Assembly: GCA_007127255.1 (NCBI GenBank)
Contig: SKZS01000203.1
Coordinates: forward strand, 1-30,376
Origin: Syntrophomonadaceae bacterium
GTDB lineage: Bacteria > Bacillota > Dethiobacteria > DTU022
DNA: 30,376 nt
Direction of reading: 5' to 3'
Part shown: in pieces, positions 7,360 to 15,075 of the stretch
Layout: each line of letters starts with the position of its first letter
Position numbering within the stretch: the first letter of the stretch is position 1
The notes under the pieces: generated by a model
Database searches by the model: none
The model's input: the letters and a program-made list of their open reading frames with translations, nothing else
Told to the model about the DNA's origin: nothing
Made by a program: the position numbers and the translations under genes

Positions 7360-7896
7360 ATGTCTCGAACCGGTAAAAAACCTGTCATTGTACCTGATAA
7401 AGTCGAGGTGCAACTTGACGGGAGTAATATTACTGTAAAAGGTCCGAAAGGGCAGCTTTCTCAAAAACTGCCCGGGGATATGGTTATTGAACAGGAAGAA
7501 GGCTCGGTGCACGTAAAAAGGCCGACAGACAGCCCGAGGCACAGGTCTTTACACGGCCTGACCAGGACCCTGATTAATAATATGGTTAAGGGTGTAACCG
7601 AAGGTTACAGCTGCAATCTTGAACTGGTTGGGGTTGGTTACAAAGCTGCTCTGCAGGGCAAGAAATTGGTCTTAAATGTTGGGTTATCGCATCCTGTCGA
7701 ATTCGATCCCGGCGACAACATGGAAATAGAGGTGCCTGCTCCCACGAAAATTGTGGTCAAGGGTATTGATAAACAAGCGGTTGGAAACCTGGCTGCAGTT
7801 ATTCGCCGGACTTATCCGCCCGAACCTTACAAGGGCAAGGGAATTCGTTACGAAAATGAAATCGTCCGCCAGAAAGTTGGAAAAGCGGGCAAATAG
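7360..7896 (+). CDS. rplF: 50S ribosomal protein L6
   Basis: L6 is built of two repeated domains and binds near the factor-binding site of the 50S. From ATG 7360 the product is 178 aa (MSRTGKKPVIVPDKV). The C-terminal motif PPEPYKGKGIRYENE at about residues 153-167 is diagnostic. AAGGAGG at 7346-7352 is 7 nt before this ATG; an in-frame TTG at 7354 is too close to the ribosome binding site. Confidence 0.97.
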   Translation: MSRTGKKPVIVPDKVEVQLDGSNITVKGPKGQLSQKLPGDMVIEQEEGSVHVKRPTDSPRHRSLHGLTRTLINNMVKGVTEGYSCNLELVGVGYKAALQGKKLVLNVGLSHPVEFDPGDNMEIEVPAPTKIVVKGIDKQAVGNLAAVIRRTYPPEPYKGKGIRYENEIVRQKVGKAGK

Positions 7897-7916
7897 TCGC
7901 CTGGAGGTGTAATCTA

Positions 7917-8285
7917 GTGCTAAAGACAAAATCGCGCTTGGCCAGCCGTAAGCGCCGTCATCGCAGGGTAAGGAAAAAAGTAAGCGGTATGCCGGAATGT
8001 CCCCGGTTAAATGTCTATCGCAGCAGTAAAAACATTTATGCCCAGGTGATCGATGATCAATCTGGAAGGACCCTGGTTGCCGCCTCGACCCTGGATCCCC
8101 AGTTACGAACAGAATTACCCCACGGCGGAAACCGGGAGGCGGCTCGCAAGGTAGGGTCGCTGCTCGCCGAACGGGCTGTAGATAAAGGCATTAAAGATGT
8201 TGTTTTCGACCGGGGAGGTTATCTATACCACGGCAGGGTTAAGGAACTTGCTGATGGGGCCCGTGAAGCCGGGTTAAACTTCTAG
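7917..8285 (+). CDS. rplR: 50S ribosomal protein L18
   Basis: L18 binds 5S rRNA with L5. The 122-aa protein has a basic N-terminus (KSRLASRKRRHRRVRKK), PRLNVYRSSKNIYAQVIDD near residue 40, and the C-terminal DRGGYLYHGRVKELADGAREAGL. The start is GTG 7917 with GGAGG upstream. It lies 20 nt downstream of rplF. Confidence 0.97.
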   Translation: MLKTKSRLASRKRRHRRVRKKVSGMPECPRLNVYRSSKNIYAQVIDDQSGRTLVAASTLDPQLRTELPHGGNREAARKVGSLLAERAVDKGIKDVVFDRGGYLYHGRVKELADGAREAGLNF

Positions 8286-8303
8286 AAAGGGGGAATAGCA
8301 GGG

Positions 8304-8801
8304 GTGTCAAAGAAAGAACAAACACAGGAATATGCAGAAAAAGTAGTTAAGATAAATCGTGTGGCAAAGGTAGTTAAAGGTGGACGCCGCTTCAGCTTTA
8401 GCGCCCTGGTGGTTGTCGGTGATCAAAAAGGCAAAGTCGGAGTAGGCATGGGAAAAGCCGGTGAAGTACCTGAGGCTATCCGAAAAGGCATAGAAAATGC
8501 TAAAAAAGAAATGATTGAAGTTCCCATGGTTGGAACCACGATCACGCACCCGGTTACCGGCCGCTTTGGCGGCGGAAAAGTAATGCTTAAGCCCGCTTCC
8601 GAAGGTACCGGTGTAATTGCCGGCGGCCCGGTTCGTGCGGTGCTGGAGCTGGCAGGAGTAAGAGATGTTTTAACCAAATCCCTTGGTTCAGCCAATGCCA
8701 TTAACATTGTCAATGCTACTATGCAGGGTTTACAATCGCTAAAGCGGGCTGAAGAAGTAAGCGCTTTGCGCGGTATAGAAATAGAGAAGCTGCTCAGTTA
8801 A
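8304..8801 (+). CDS. rpsE: 30S ribosomal protein S5
   Basis: S5 contributes to decoding fidelity and the mRNA entry site. The 165-aa product has the N-terminal double-stranded RNA-binding fold (KVVKGGRRFSFSALVVVGD, then GKVGVGMGKAGEVPEAIRKG) and the C-terminal GVRDVLTKSLGSANAINIVNAT stretch. The start is GTG 8304, preceded by AAAGGGGG. rpmD follows after 15 nt. Confidence 0.98.
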   Translation: MSKKEQTQEYAEKVVKINRVAKVVKGGRRFSFSALVVVGDQKGKVGVGMGKAGEVPEAIRKGIENAKKEMIEVPMVGTTITHPVTGRFGGGKVMLKPASEGTGVIAGGPVRAVLELAGVRDVLTKSLGSANAINIVNATMQGLQSLKRAEEVSALRGIEIEKLLS

Positions 8802-8816
8802 GGAGAGTTTACAGCT

Positions 8817-9002
8817 ATGGCAAAGAAATTACAGATTACCCTGGTTCGCAGCCCCCTGTCTCGCAAGCAGAACCATCGTCGCACAATTAGAGCTTTAGGG
8901 TTAAAAAAAATAGGTGAGACAGTTGTTCATAATGATACGGATGTAATCAGGGGTATGGCAAAAACAGTTAATTATTTAATTGATGTTGTAGAAACCAAAT
9001 GA
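8817..9002 (+). CDS. rpmD: 50S ribosomal protein L30
   Basis: L30 is a small 50S protein absent from some bacterial lineages. The 61-aa product has the family core LVRSPLSRKQNHRRTIRALGL, then KIGETVVHNDTDVIRGMAKTVNYLI. AAGGAGAG lies upstream. Its position between rpsE and rplO is canonical. Confidence 0.97.
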   Translation: MAKKLQITLVRSPLSRKQNHRRTIRALGLKKIGETVVHNDTDVIRGMAKTVNYLIDVVETK

Positions 9003-9034
9003 TTCAAGTTGCGTGATAGAGGGAGGTGTAGCCG

Positions 9035-9475
9035 ATGCGTTTACACGAATTAAGGCCTCCTGAGGGAGCCAGGAAAGTGGCTAAACGTAAAGGAAGAGGT
9101 ATGGCTTCAGGTTTGGGCAAGACATCCGGCCGGGGCCAAAAAGGACAAAAATCCCGTTCGGGTTCCGGTGTGCGCCGCGGATTTGAAGGTGGTCAAATGC
9201 CTTATTTCCAGCGTCTGCCGAAACGGGGCTTTACAAACATTTTTAAAAAGAGATGGAGCATTGTCAATTTAAGTGATCTAAGCTCTTTCAAAAAAGGAAC
9301 AGTGGTAACACCGGATCTTTTACTGGAAGCAGGGCTGCTAAAAAGTCTAAAAGATCCCGTAAAAATACTGGGTGACGGTGAGCTTAATCACAAACTGGAA
9401 GTTCATGCCCATGGTTTCAGTAAGCAAGCCCGGGCAAAAATTGAAGCAGCCGGTGGAAAGGCAGAGGTGATATAA
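9035..9475 (+). CDS. rplO: 50S ribosomal protein L15
   Basis: L15 is a late-assembly 50S protein. The N-terminal half is glycine- and arginine-rich (KGRGMASGLGKTSGRGQKGQ, then GVRRGFEGGQMPYFQRLPKR, about residues 19-64). The C-terminal domain ends in HGFSKQARAKIEAAGGKAEVI. It has 146 aa, standard length. Its stop is one base before the secY TTG start, so the two genes are tightly coupled. Confidence 0.98.
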   Translation: MRLHELRPPEGARKVAKRKGRGMASGLGKTSGRGQKGQKSRSGSGVRRGFEGGQMPYFQRLPKRGFTNIFKKRWSIVNLSDLSSFKKGTVVTPDLLLEAGLLKSLKDPVKILGDGELNHKLEVHAHGFSKQARAKIEAAGGKAEVI

Positions 9476-9476
9476 A

Positions 9477-10733
9477 TTGCTGGAAACAATACGTACAGCG
9501 TGGAGGATCAAAGAACTTAGAGATCGTATTCTCTTTACCCTGGCCATGTTCGTGGTCTTTCGGGTAGGATCGGCGATCCCTGTGCCCGGCGTAGATGCAA
9601 GCTTGCTGGCTGAGTTTTTCCAGGAGGATACCATTTTTGGTTTTGTTAATATTATTGGCGGCGGCAACTTGAGCAATTTTACTATATTTGCCCTGGGCAT
9701 TATGCCTTACATTAACGCCTCCATTATAATGAACCTGTTAACGATAGTTATTCCCAAGCTTAAAGAATGGAGTGCGGAGGGGCCCGAAGGACGTAAAAAA
9801 ATATCACAAATTACCCGCTACGGTACAATAGTTATTGCATTGATACAGGCCTTCGGTCTGTCAACCTTAATTGCCGGAGAAGCTGTGGTCGATCAGACAT
9901 TACTTTCTTACACAACAATCATTATATCACTTACAGCGGGTACCGCCTTTCTGATGTGGATGGGAGAATTGATTACCGAAAAAGGAATCGGTAACGGTAT
10001 TTCACTGCTAATCTTTGCCGGTATAGTTGCCGGTTTCCCGATAGCGGTGGCCATGGCCACCGAGCAATATCGGGTTGGGCAGATTAGCCTGCTGGTTATT
10101 GCAGTCGTTGTAGTGCTGCTTCTTGCCCTGATTGTCGGTATTATCGGACTCGATCAAGGACAGCGCAGGGTTAATGTGCAGTATAGCAAACGCGTGGTAG
10201 GCCGTAAAATGTATGGAGGCCAGGCTACGCACATACCCATGAAAGTAAACCAGGCAGGGGTTATTCCAGTTATATTTGCTTCGGTTATTTTAAGTTTTCC
10301 GCAGACGCTGGTCAGTTTTATACAGCATCCGGTGGCGGAAAGAATTGCCGCAAGTCTTGCATGGGGTAGCAACCTTAACCTGGTATTATATATGACATTA
10401 ATTATTTTGTTTGCGTTCTTTTATACAGCGGTCCAGTTTGACCCGTTCCAGGTGGCCAGTAATATTAAGAAATACGGTGGTTTTATTCCCGGGTTACGCC
10501 CGGGTCGCCCGACAGCCGATTACCTGGCCAGGGTAACTTCACGTCTGACCACCGCAGGGGCATTTTCTCTTGCATTTATTGCCGTATTTCCGATTATCCT
10601 GGAGCGCATAACAGATATGAGCATTGTATTCGGTGGCACCGGTCTTATTATCGTGGTCGGTGTTACTCTTGAAACATTTAAGCAAATTGAAAGTCACATG
10701 ATGATGCGCAGCTATCGGGGCTTCATGAAATAG
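9477..10733 (+). CDS. secY: Preprotein translocase subunit SecY
   Basis: SecY is the channel of the Sec translocon in the cytoplasmic membrane. The 418-aa protein shows about ten hydrophobic segments. It opens with an amphipathic stretch (IRTAWRIKELRDRILFTLAMF) and has the conserved RVGSAIPVPGVD, GIGNGISLLIFAGI, and the C5 loop FIPGLRPGRPTADYL near residues 338-352. The start is TTG 9477 with AGAGGTGA inside the rplO end. Unlike most Firmicutes, map and not adk follows. Confidence 0.98.
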   Translation: MLETIRTAWRIKELRDRILFTLAMFVVFRVGSAIPVPGVDASLLAEFFQEDTIFGFVNIIGGGNLSNFTIFALGIMPYINASIIMNLLTIVIPKLKEWSAEGPEGRKKISQITRYGTIVIALIQAFGLSTLIAGEAVVDQTLLSYTTIIISLTAGTAFLMWMGELITEKGIGNGISLLIFAGIVAGFPIAVAMATEQYRVGQISLLVIAVVVVLLLALIVGIIGLDQGQRRVNVQYSKRVVGRKMYGGQATHIPMKVNQAGVIPVIFASVILSFPQTLVSFIQHPVAERIAASLAWGSNLNLVLYMTLIILFAFFYTAVQFDPFQVASNIKKYGGFIPGLRPGRPTADYLARVTSRLTTAGAFSLAFIAVFPIILERITDMSIVFGGTGLIIVVGVTLETFKQIESHMMMRSYRGFMK

Positions 10734-10767
10734 TAATTAATGATATGATGAAGTAGAGACTAAAGAT

Positions 10768-11523
10768 ATGATCAAGTTAAAATCGAAGCGTGAAATACAG
10801 TTGATGCGGGATGCGGGCAAGATTGTTGCTGAAGTTCTTCAGGAGATGGAAAAAACGATCGATGCTGGTGTTACAACCGCAAAGCTGAACAAGATAGCAG
10901 AAAAAAGGATTCGCAGTTATAGCGCAGAACCGGCTTTTCTCGGTTATCATAATTTCCCCGCCTCAATTTGCACTTCCATAAACAGCGAGGTGGTGCATGG
11001 TATTCCCGGGTTGCGCAGACTTGAAGAGGGCGATATAATCAGCATTGACGTTGGTGTTCGCTTGAAAGGTTACCATGGCGATGCAGCTGCAACTTTTGCA
11101 GTAGGAGAAGTTACACCGCAGGCCCGCAAGCTAATGGATGTTACCAGAACATCTTTGCAGGAAGCAATTAAGGCAACACAGGCCGGAAACAGGCTTTCCG
11201 ATATTTCGCATGCTGTTCAGGCCTATGTAGAGAAAAATTCACTTTCTGTAGTCCGTAATTATGTTGGCCACGGTATTGGTGAAGATATGCACGAAGAACC
11301 GCAGGTTCCTAATTTTGGCCAGCCTGGGCGCGGCCCAGCATTACAGCAGGGAATTGTGCTGGCTATAGAACCGATGGTGAATATAGGCAGTTGGGAAGTT
11401 AAGGTTCTCGATGACCAGTGGACAGTGGTCACCGCCGACGGTAGTTTGTCGGCTCATTTTGAGCATACTGTAGCTCTGGGCAATAACGGGCCTGAGATAC
11501 TGACCTCTTCCGACCTGGTTTAA
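10768..11523 (+). CDS. map: Methionine aminopeptidase, type I
   Basis: Removes the initiator methionine from new proteins in the cytosol. The 251-aa protein has the pita-bread fold with all five metal ligands visible: D94, D105, H168, E201 and E232; the substrate-contacting H77 is in EVVHGIP. Length fits the short type Ia form, without an N-terminal zinc extension. The upstream gap is only 34 nt and I see no good ribosome binding site before ATG 10768, unlike the neighbours. adk, which usually separates secY and map, is absent. Confidence 0.97.
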   Translation: MIKLKSKREIQLMRDAGKIVAEVLQEMEKTIDAGVTTAKLNKIAEKRIRSYSAEPAFLGYHNFPASICTSINSEVVHGIPGLRRLEEGDIISIDVGVRLKGYHGDAAATFAVGEVTPQARKLMDVTRTSLQEAIKATQAGNRLSDISHAVQAYVEKNSLSVVRNYVGHGIGEDMHEEPQVPNFGQPGRGPALQQGIVLAIEPMVNIGSWEVKVLDDQWTVVTADGSLSAHFEHTVALGNNGPEILTSSDLV

Positions 11524-11536
11524 GGGGGACTCAGCA

Positions 11537-11824
11537 ATGGTTGAATTAAAGCCGGGGCAGCTGGTCCGCTCTCTGGCCGGGCGTGATAAAGGCAAGCATT
11601 ACCTGGTCTCTAAAGTGTTGGATCATAAATATGTTCTTTTAGTAGACGGACGCTGCCGCCCTGTTGACCGGCCGAAAAAGAAAAACGTAGCTCATTTACA
11701 GCATTATGAGCGCAGGGCAGTTCCGGCCGATGTGTTAAATTCTGCCCAGTTAACCGATAACCAGGTTATTAAATATTTAAAAGATCTGGTTCCGGAAACC
11801 GGGGTCCCCGATGAGGAGGTTTAA
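11537..11824 (+). CDS. KOW-domain RNA-binding protein (L14e/L27e-like)
   Basis: A 95-aa protein with an N-terminal KOW motif (LKPGQLVRSLAGRDKGKHYLV, residues 4-24) and a basic segment DRPKKKN at about 44-50. Small KOW proteins of this kind, likened to archaeal and eukaryotic L14e, lie between map and infA in many Clostridia. It probably binds RNA and may be ribosome-associated; its exact role is not established. GGGGGAC lies 10 nt upstream of the ATG. infA follows after 8 nt. Confidence 0.85.
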   Translation: MVELKPGQLVRSLAGRDKGKHYLVSKVLDHKYVLLVDGRCRPVDRPKKKNVAHLQHYERRAVPADVLNSAQLTDNQVIKYLKDLVPETGVPDEEV

Positions 11825-11832
11825 CTGGTAAC

Positions 11833-12054
11833 ATGAGCAAAAAAAAAGATGTTGTTGAAGTGGAAGGTACTGTGGTTGAACCTTTGCCGAATGCCATGTT
11901 CCGGGTTGAGTTAAAGAATGGTCATAAGGTTCTGGCTCACGTTTCCGGCAAAATCCGGATGAATTTTATTCGAATCCTGCCGGGCGATCGGGTTTTGGTT
12001 GAATTATCGCCTTACGATTTATCTCGGGGGCGCATTACCTATCGTTACAAGTAA
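11833..12054 (+). CDS. infA: Translation initiation factor IF-1
   Basis: IF-1 blocks the A site during 30S initiation. The 73-aa OB-fold product has the family pattern VEVEGTVVEPLPNAMFRVEL, HVSGKIRMNFIRILPGDRV and ends with RITYRYK. GAGGAGG lies at the end of the previous gene. rpmJ follows after 14 nt. Confidence 0.98.
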   Translation: MSKKKDVVEVEGTVVEPLPNAMFRVELKNGHKVLAHVSGKIRMNFIRILPGDRVLVELSPYDLSRGRITYRYK

Positions 12055-12068
12055 GGAGGTTCGTTATC

Positions 12069-12182
12069 ATGAAGGTGAGGCCCTCAGTGAAAAAGATGTG
12101 TGAGAAGTGCAAGATAATCCGGCGCAAGGGCAGGGTTGTCGTTATATGTCAAAATCCTAAGCACAAACAAAGGCAGGGTTAG
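12069..12182 (+). CDS. rpmJ: 50S ribosomal protein L36, zinc-binding form
   Basis: A 37-aa gene (ATG 12069 to TAG 12182) reading MKVRPSVKKMCEKCKIIRRK and ending HKQRQG. The zinc ligands C11, C14, C27 and H32 are all present, so this is the zinc-containing form of L36. AAGGAGG at 12054-12060 overlaps the infA stop and sits 8 nt upstream. The position between infA and rpsM is canonical. Confidence 0.97.
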   Translation: MKVRPSVKKMCEKCKIIRRKGRVVVICQNPKHKQRQG

Positions 12183-12245
12183 TGAGCAATTTTGTCCTGT
12201 CGATTCTCAATTACAGGGAATCAAACTCAAGGAGGTGTTAACAGG

Positions 12246-12617
12246 TTGGCTAGAATTGCTGGTGTAGATTTACCACGCGACAAAAGGGTAGAGGTTGCGC
12301 TGAGCTATATTTACGGTATAGGTAAAAACCGCGCAGAGGAAATCTTGAAACATGCCGGAGTTGGCTCTGATACCAGGGTTAAAGATTTAACCGAGGACGA
12401 GCTGGGAAGGCTGCGTGAGTTTATTGATAAGAATTATAATGTTGAAGGGGATTTAAGGCGGGAAGTTGCCCTGAACATCAAGCGTCTGGTTGAAATTAGC
12501 TGTTACCGCGGGATAAGACACAGGCGTGGTATGCCGGTTAGGGGTCAAAAGACTAAGAATAATGCCCGTACTCGTAAGGGCCCCCGTAAGACTGTCGGTA
12601 TTCGCCGTAAGAAATAA
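12246..12617 (+). CDS. rpsM: 30S ribosomal protein S13
   Basis: S13 lies in the 30S head and contacts 50S and P-site tRNA. The frame is open from 12192, but the family start (MARIAGVDLPRDKRVEVALSY) is at TTG 12246, with AAGGAGG at 12229-12235, 10 nt upstream. The 123-aa product ends in the basic tail NARTRKGPRKTVGIRRKK. The 63-nt leader contains two mutually exclusive short hairpins. Confidence 0.96.
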   Translation: MARIAGVDLPRDKRVEVALSYIYGIGKNRAEEILKHAGVGSDTRVKDLTEDELGRLREFIDKNYNVEGDLRREVALNIKRLVEISCYRGIRHRRGMPVRGQKTKNNARTRKGPRKTVGIRRKK

Positions 12618-12648
12618 GAATTGACAAGAAGGGAGGAGCTAACTAAAA

Positions 12649-13041
12649 TTGGTCAAGAAAAAAGTTACCCGCACTAAGCGTCGTGAAAAAAAGAATGTTG
12701 AGCGCGGGGTTGCACATATCAAATCGACCTTTAATAATACTTTTATCAGCATCACTGATGTTGACGGGAACAGCATTTCCTGGTCCAGCGCCGGTAATGT
12801 TGGTTTTAAAGGATCGCGCAAGTCGACTCCTTTTGCCGCACAGCTTGCTGCTGAAACGGCAGCAAAGGTGGCCATTGATCATGGGATGAGACAGCTGGAA
12901 GTATATGTAAAGGGTCCTGGGGCAGGGCGCGAAGCGGCAATACGCTCGTTGCAGGCTGCAGGGCTGGAGGTCAATGCGATTAAAGATGTAACTCCGATAC
13001 CGCATAATGGTTGCCGTCCGCCTAAGAGACGGAGAGTTTAA
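12649..13041 (+). CDS. rpsK: 30S ribosomal protein S11
   Basis: S11 lies on the 30S platform near the Shine-Dalgarno helix. The 130-aa product carries GVAHIKSTFNNTFISITD, then SAGNVGFKGSRKSTPFAAQ, and ends PIPHNGCRPPKRRRV. The start is TTG 12649 with GGGAGGAG upstream. Order rpsM-rpsK-rpsD-rpoA-rplQ is the canonical alpha operon. Confidence 0.98.
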   Translation: MVKKKVTRTKRREKKNVERGVAHIKSTFNNTFISITDVDGNSISWSSAGNVGFKGSRKSTPFAAQLAAETAAKVAIDHGMRQLEVYVKGPGAGREAAIRSLQAAGLEVNAIKDVTPIPHNGCRPPKRRRV

Positions 13042-13074
13042 GTATATTATTAAAGGAGGTGTAACATTATTTAG

Positions 13075-13701
13075 ATGGGACGCCATACTGGAGCAGTTTG
13101 CCGTTTATGCCGCAGAGAAAATGATAAGCTTTATCTAAAAGGCGATCGTTGCTATTCAGATAAATGTGCAGTCGTTCGTCACGCTTATCCGCCCGGAGAA
13201 CACGGACAGGGTCGCAAAAAGTTCTCTGAATTCGGGCAGCAGTTGCGTGAGAAACAGAAAGCACGCCGTATTTACGGAGTAATGGAGAGACAGTTTCGCC
13301 GTTATTTTAAGGAAGCTGACCGCCGCAGAGGGGTTACCGGTGAGATACTCTTGCAGATTTTAGAAAGCCGCCTGGATACGGTTGTCTATCGCATGGGTCT
13401 GGCAAGATCCCGCGCGGAAGCCAGACAACTGATCAACCACGGACACTTTGAGGTTAACGGACGCAAGGTTAATATTGCCTCTTACCAGACTAAGGTAGGG
13501 GATATTGTTGCTGTCCGGGAGCATCGTAAGAACAAGCCGGTATTTAAGCAAATTATTGAAGACAGGGAGCAGCAGGGAATTGTAGATTGGTTAGAAGTAA
13601 ACCATGAAAAGCTGGAAGGAAAGGTAATCAGGGTGCCGCAGCGTGATGAAATCGATGTGCCGGTAACTGAACACTTTATTGTCGAGCTTTATTCCCGCTA
13701 A
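13075..13701 (+). CDS. rpsD: 30S ribosomal protein S4, zinc-binding form
   Basis: S4 starts 30S assembly and in several bacteria represses its own synthesis. The 208-aa protein has four cysteines, C9, C12, C26 and C31, marking the zinc form, and an S4 RNA-binding domain from about residue 98 (SRLDTVVYRMGLARSRAEARQ). A stop codon is directly in frame before ATG 13075, which fixes the start. The ribosome binding site GGAGG at 13055-13059 is unusually far, 15 nt. Confidence 0.97.
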   Translation: MGRHTGAVCRLCRRENDKLYLKGDRCYSDKCAVVRHAYPPGEHGQGRKKFSEFGQQLREKQKARRIYGVMERQFRRYFKEADRRRGVTGEILLQILESRLDTVVYRMGLARSRAEARQLINHGHFEVNGRKVNIASYQTKVGDIVAVREHRKNKPVFKQIIEDREQQGIVDWLEVNHEKLEGKVIRVPQRDEIDVPVTEHFIVELYSR

Positions 13702-13712
13702 GCAAATAGTGA

Positions 13713-13739
13713 ACCCTCAATAAATTAATCGAGGAGGGT
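13713..13739 (+). promoter_or_regulatory. Possible hairpin covering the rpoA ribosome binding site
   Basis: ACCCTC at 13713-13718 can pair with GAGGGT at 13734-13739 around a 15-nt AT-rich loop. The 3' arm contains the GGAGGG ribosome binding site of rpoA. The gap between rpsD and rpoA is 52 nt. This could reduce rpoA translation, but six base pairs may be chance. Confidence 0.3.
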
Positions 13740-13753
13740 ATAATAGAATCGTG

Positions 13754-14701
13754 ATGATTGAAATTGAAAAGCCGAAAATTGAATTTGTAGAATATGATGA
13801 GCAGAACAACTATGGTCGTTTTGTGGTTGAACCTTTGGAAAGGGGTTACGGAACCACCCTTGGCAATGCTCTGCGCAGGATTCTGTTGTCATCTCTACCC
13901 GGAGCAGCCATAACCAACGTAAAATTCGACGGAGCTCTGCACGAGTTTTCCAGTTTGCCCGGGGTGTTGGAAGACACAATCGAAATAATACTTAACGTAA
14001 AGGCCATTTCGCTTAAAATACATTCGAATGAGCCGCAAACCCTTGTTATCGATACAGATAAAGCTGGACCTGTCAGGGCTAAAGATATTAATGCACCCGC
14101 TGATGTAGATATTTTAAATGAGGATCATTATGTCTGTAACCTGGAAGAAAATGCACGGTTCTACATGGAGATGACTGCTGTTAATGGAAGGGGTTACGTC
14201 CCTGCCGAGCGGAATAAAATGCCGCAGCAGCCGATCGGAGTAATACCTGTTGATTCGATGTTTTCACCAATTCGGAAAGTAAATTACACGGTTGAAAATA
14301 CACGGGTAGGCCAGGTAACCGATTTTGACAAACTGACTCTGGAACTGTGGACTGATGGCAGTATTGGGCCGGATGAGGCAGTCAGTCTGTCAGCCAAAGT
14401 GTTAAATACCCATATTGCTCTTTTTGTGAACTTGACCGAGAAAGTGGACGAAGTCGAGATTACTTCCGACAGCAAGGAAGAAGACAGGGAGCGGATTCTC
14501 GAAATGACCATAGAAGAGCTGGATCTTTCAGTGCGCTCATATAACTGTTTAAAGCGTGCAGGGATAAATACTGTTGGAGAACTGGTCCGCAAGAGCGAAG
14601 ATGAAATGATGAAAGTACGCAACCTGGGTAAGAAATCGCTGGAAGAAGTGGAGCAAAAGCTGGATGAACTTGGCTTTGGCTTCAATGATAGCGTAGAGTA
14701 A
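13754..14701 (+). CDS. rpoA: DNA-directed RNA polymerase subunit alpha
   Basis: The alpha subunit nucleates RNA polymerase assembly; its C-terminal domain binds UP elements and activators. From ATG 13754 the product is 315 aa, opening MIEIEKPKIEFVEY. The N-terminal domain contains PLERGYGTTLGNALRRILLSSLPG near residues 32-55. The C-terminal domain (about 245-310) contains EELDLSVRSYNCLKRAGINT and VRNLGKKSLEE. GTG 13751 directly before it is an alternative start; GGAGGG is 12-15 nt upstream. Confidence 0.98.
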   Translation: MIEIEKPKIEFVEYDEQNNYGRFVVEPLERGYGTTLGNALRRILLSSLPGAAITNVKFDGALHEFSSLPGVLEDTIEIILNVKAISLKIHSNEPQTLVIDTDKAGPVRAKDINAPADVDILNEDHYVCNLEENARFYMEMTAVNGRGYVPAERNKMPQQPIGVIPVDSMFSPIRKVNYTVENTRVGQVTDFDKLTLELWTDGSIGPDEAVSLSAKVLNTHIALFVNLTEKVDEVEITSDSKEEDRERILEMTIEELDLSVRSYNCLKRAGINTVGELVRKSEDEMMKVRNLGKKSLEEVEQKLDELGFGFNDSVE

Positions 14702-14723
14702 GTCTTCAAGGAGGAAGTTTAGT

Positions 14724-15068
14724 ATGCCATACCAGAAGCTGAGTCGAAAAAGCGGTCCGAGACGGGCCATGCTGCGCGGCCTGGTTACATCATTTTTAGA
14801 GAAGGGCAGTATAGAAACTACTGCTGCCAGGGCAAAGGCCTGCCGTCCGTTAGCCGAAAAAATGATCACTCTTGCCAAAAACGGGAATCTTCATGCCCGT
14901 CGTCAGGCTATGGCCTATTTGCTGAATGAGGATGTAGTTACCACCCTTTTCGAGAAAATAGGGCCAAAAATGGAAGGTCGGGAAGGCGGGTACACCCGCA
15001 TTATCCATATAGGGCCGCGTCGCGGTGACAGTGCACCTATGGTCATTCTGGAACTTGTTTCCGAGTGA
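14724..15068 (+). CDS. rplQ: 50S ribosomal protein L17
   Basis: L17 sits near the tunnel exit. The 114-aa product opens MPYQKLSRKSGPRRAMLRGL and has the family's ETTAARAKACRPLAEKMITLAK and GGYTRIIHIGPRRGDSAPM. AAGGAGGAAG lies upstream. It ends the ribosomal run; the ECF transporter genes start within a few bases of its stop. Confidence 0.98.
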   Translation: MPYQKLSRKSGPRRAMLRGLVTSFLEKGSIETTAARAKACRPLAEKMITLAKNGNLHARRQAMAYLLNEDVVTTLFEKIGPKMEGREGGYTRIIHIGPRRGDSAPMVILELVSE

Positions 15069-15075
15069 ATGATTG

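Noticed and set aside
12196..12222. H-type pseudoknot like the E. coli alpha-operon S4 site
   Set aside because: The strands come in pseudoknot order, but no nucleotide is left to cross stem 1, so the fold is not feasible; kept only as alternative hairpins.
13738..13745. TATAAT-like promoter directly before rpoA
   Set aside because: GTATAATAG at 13738-13746 resembles a -10, but no -35 is visible and the transcript would start inside the first codons.
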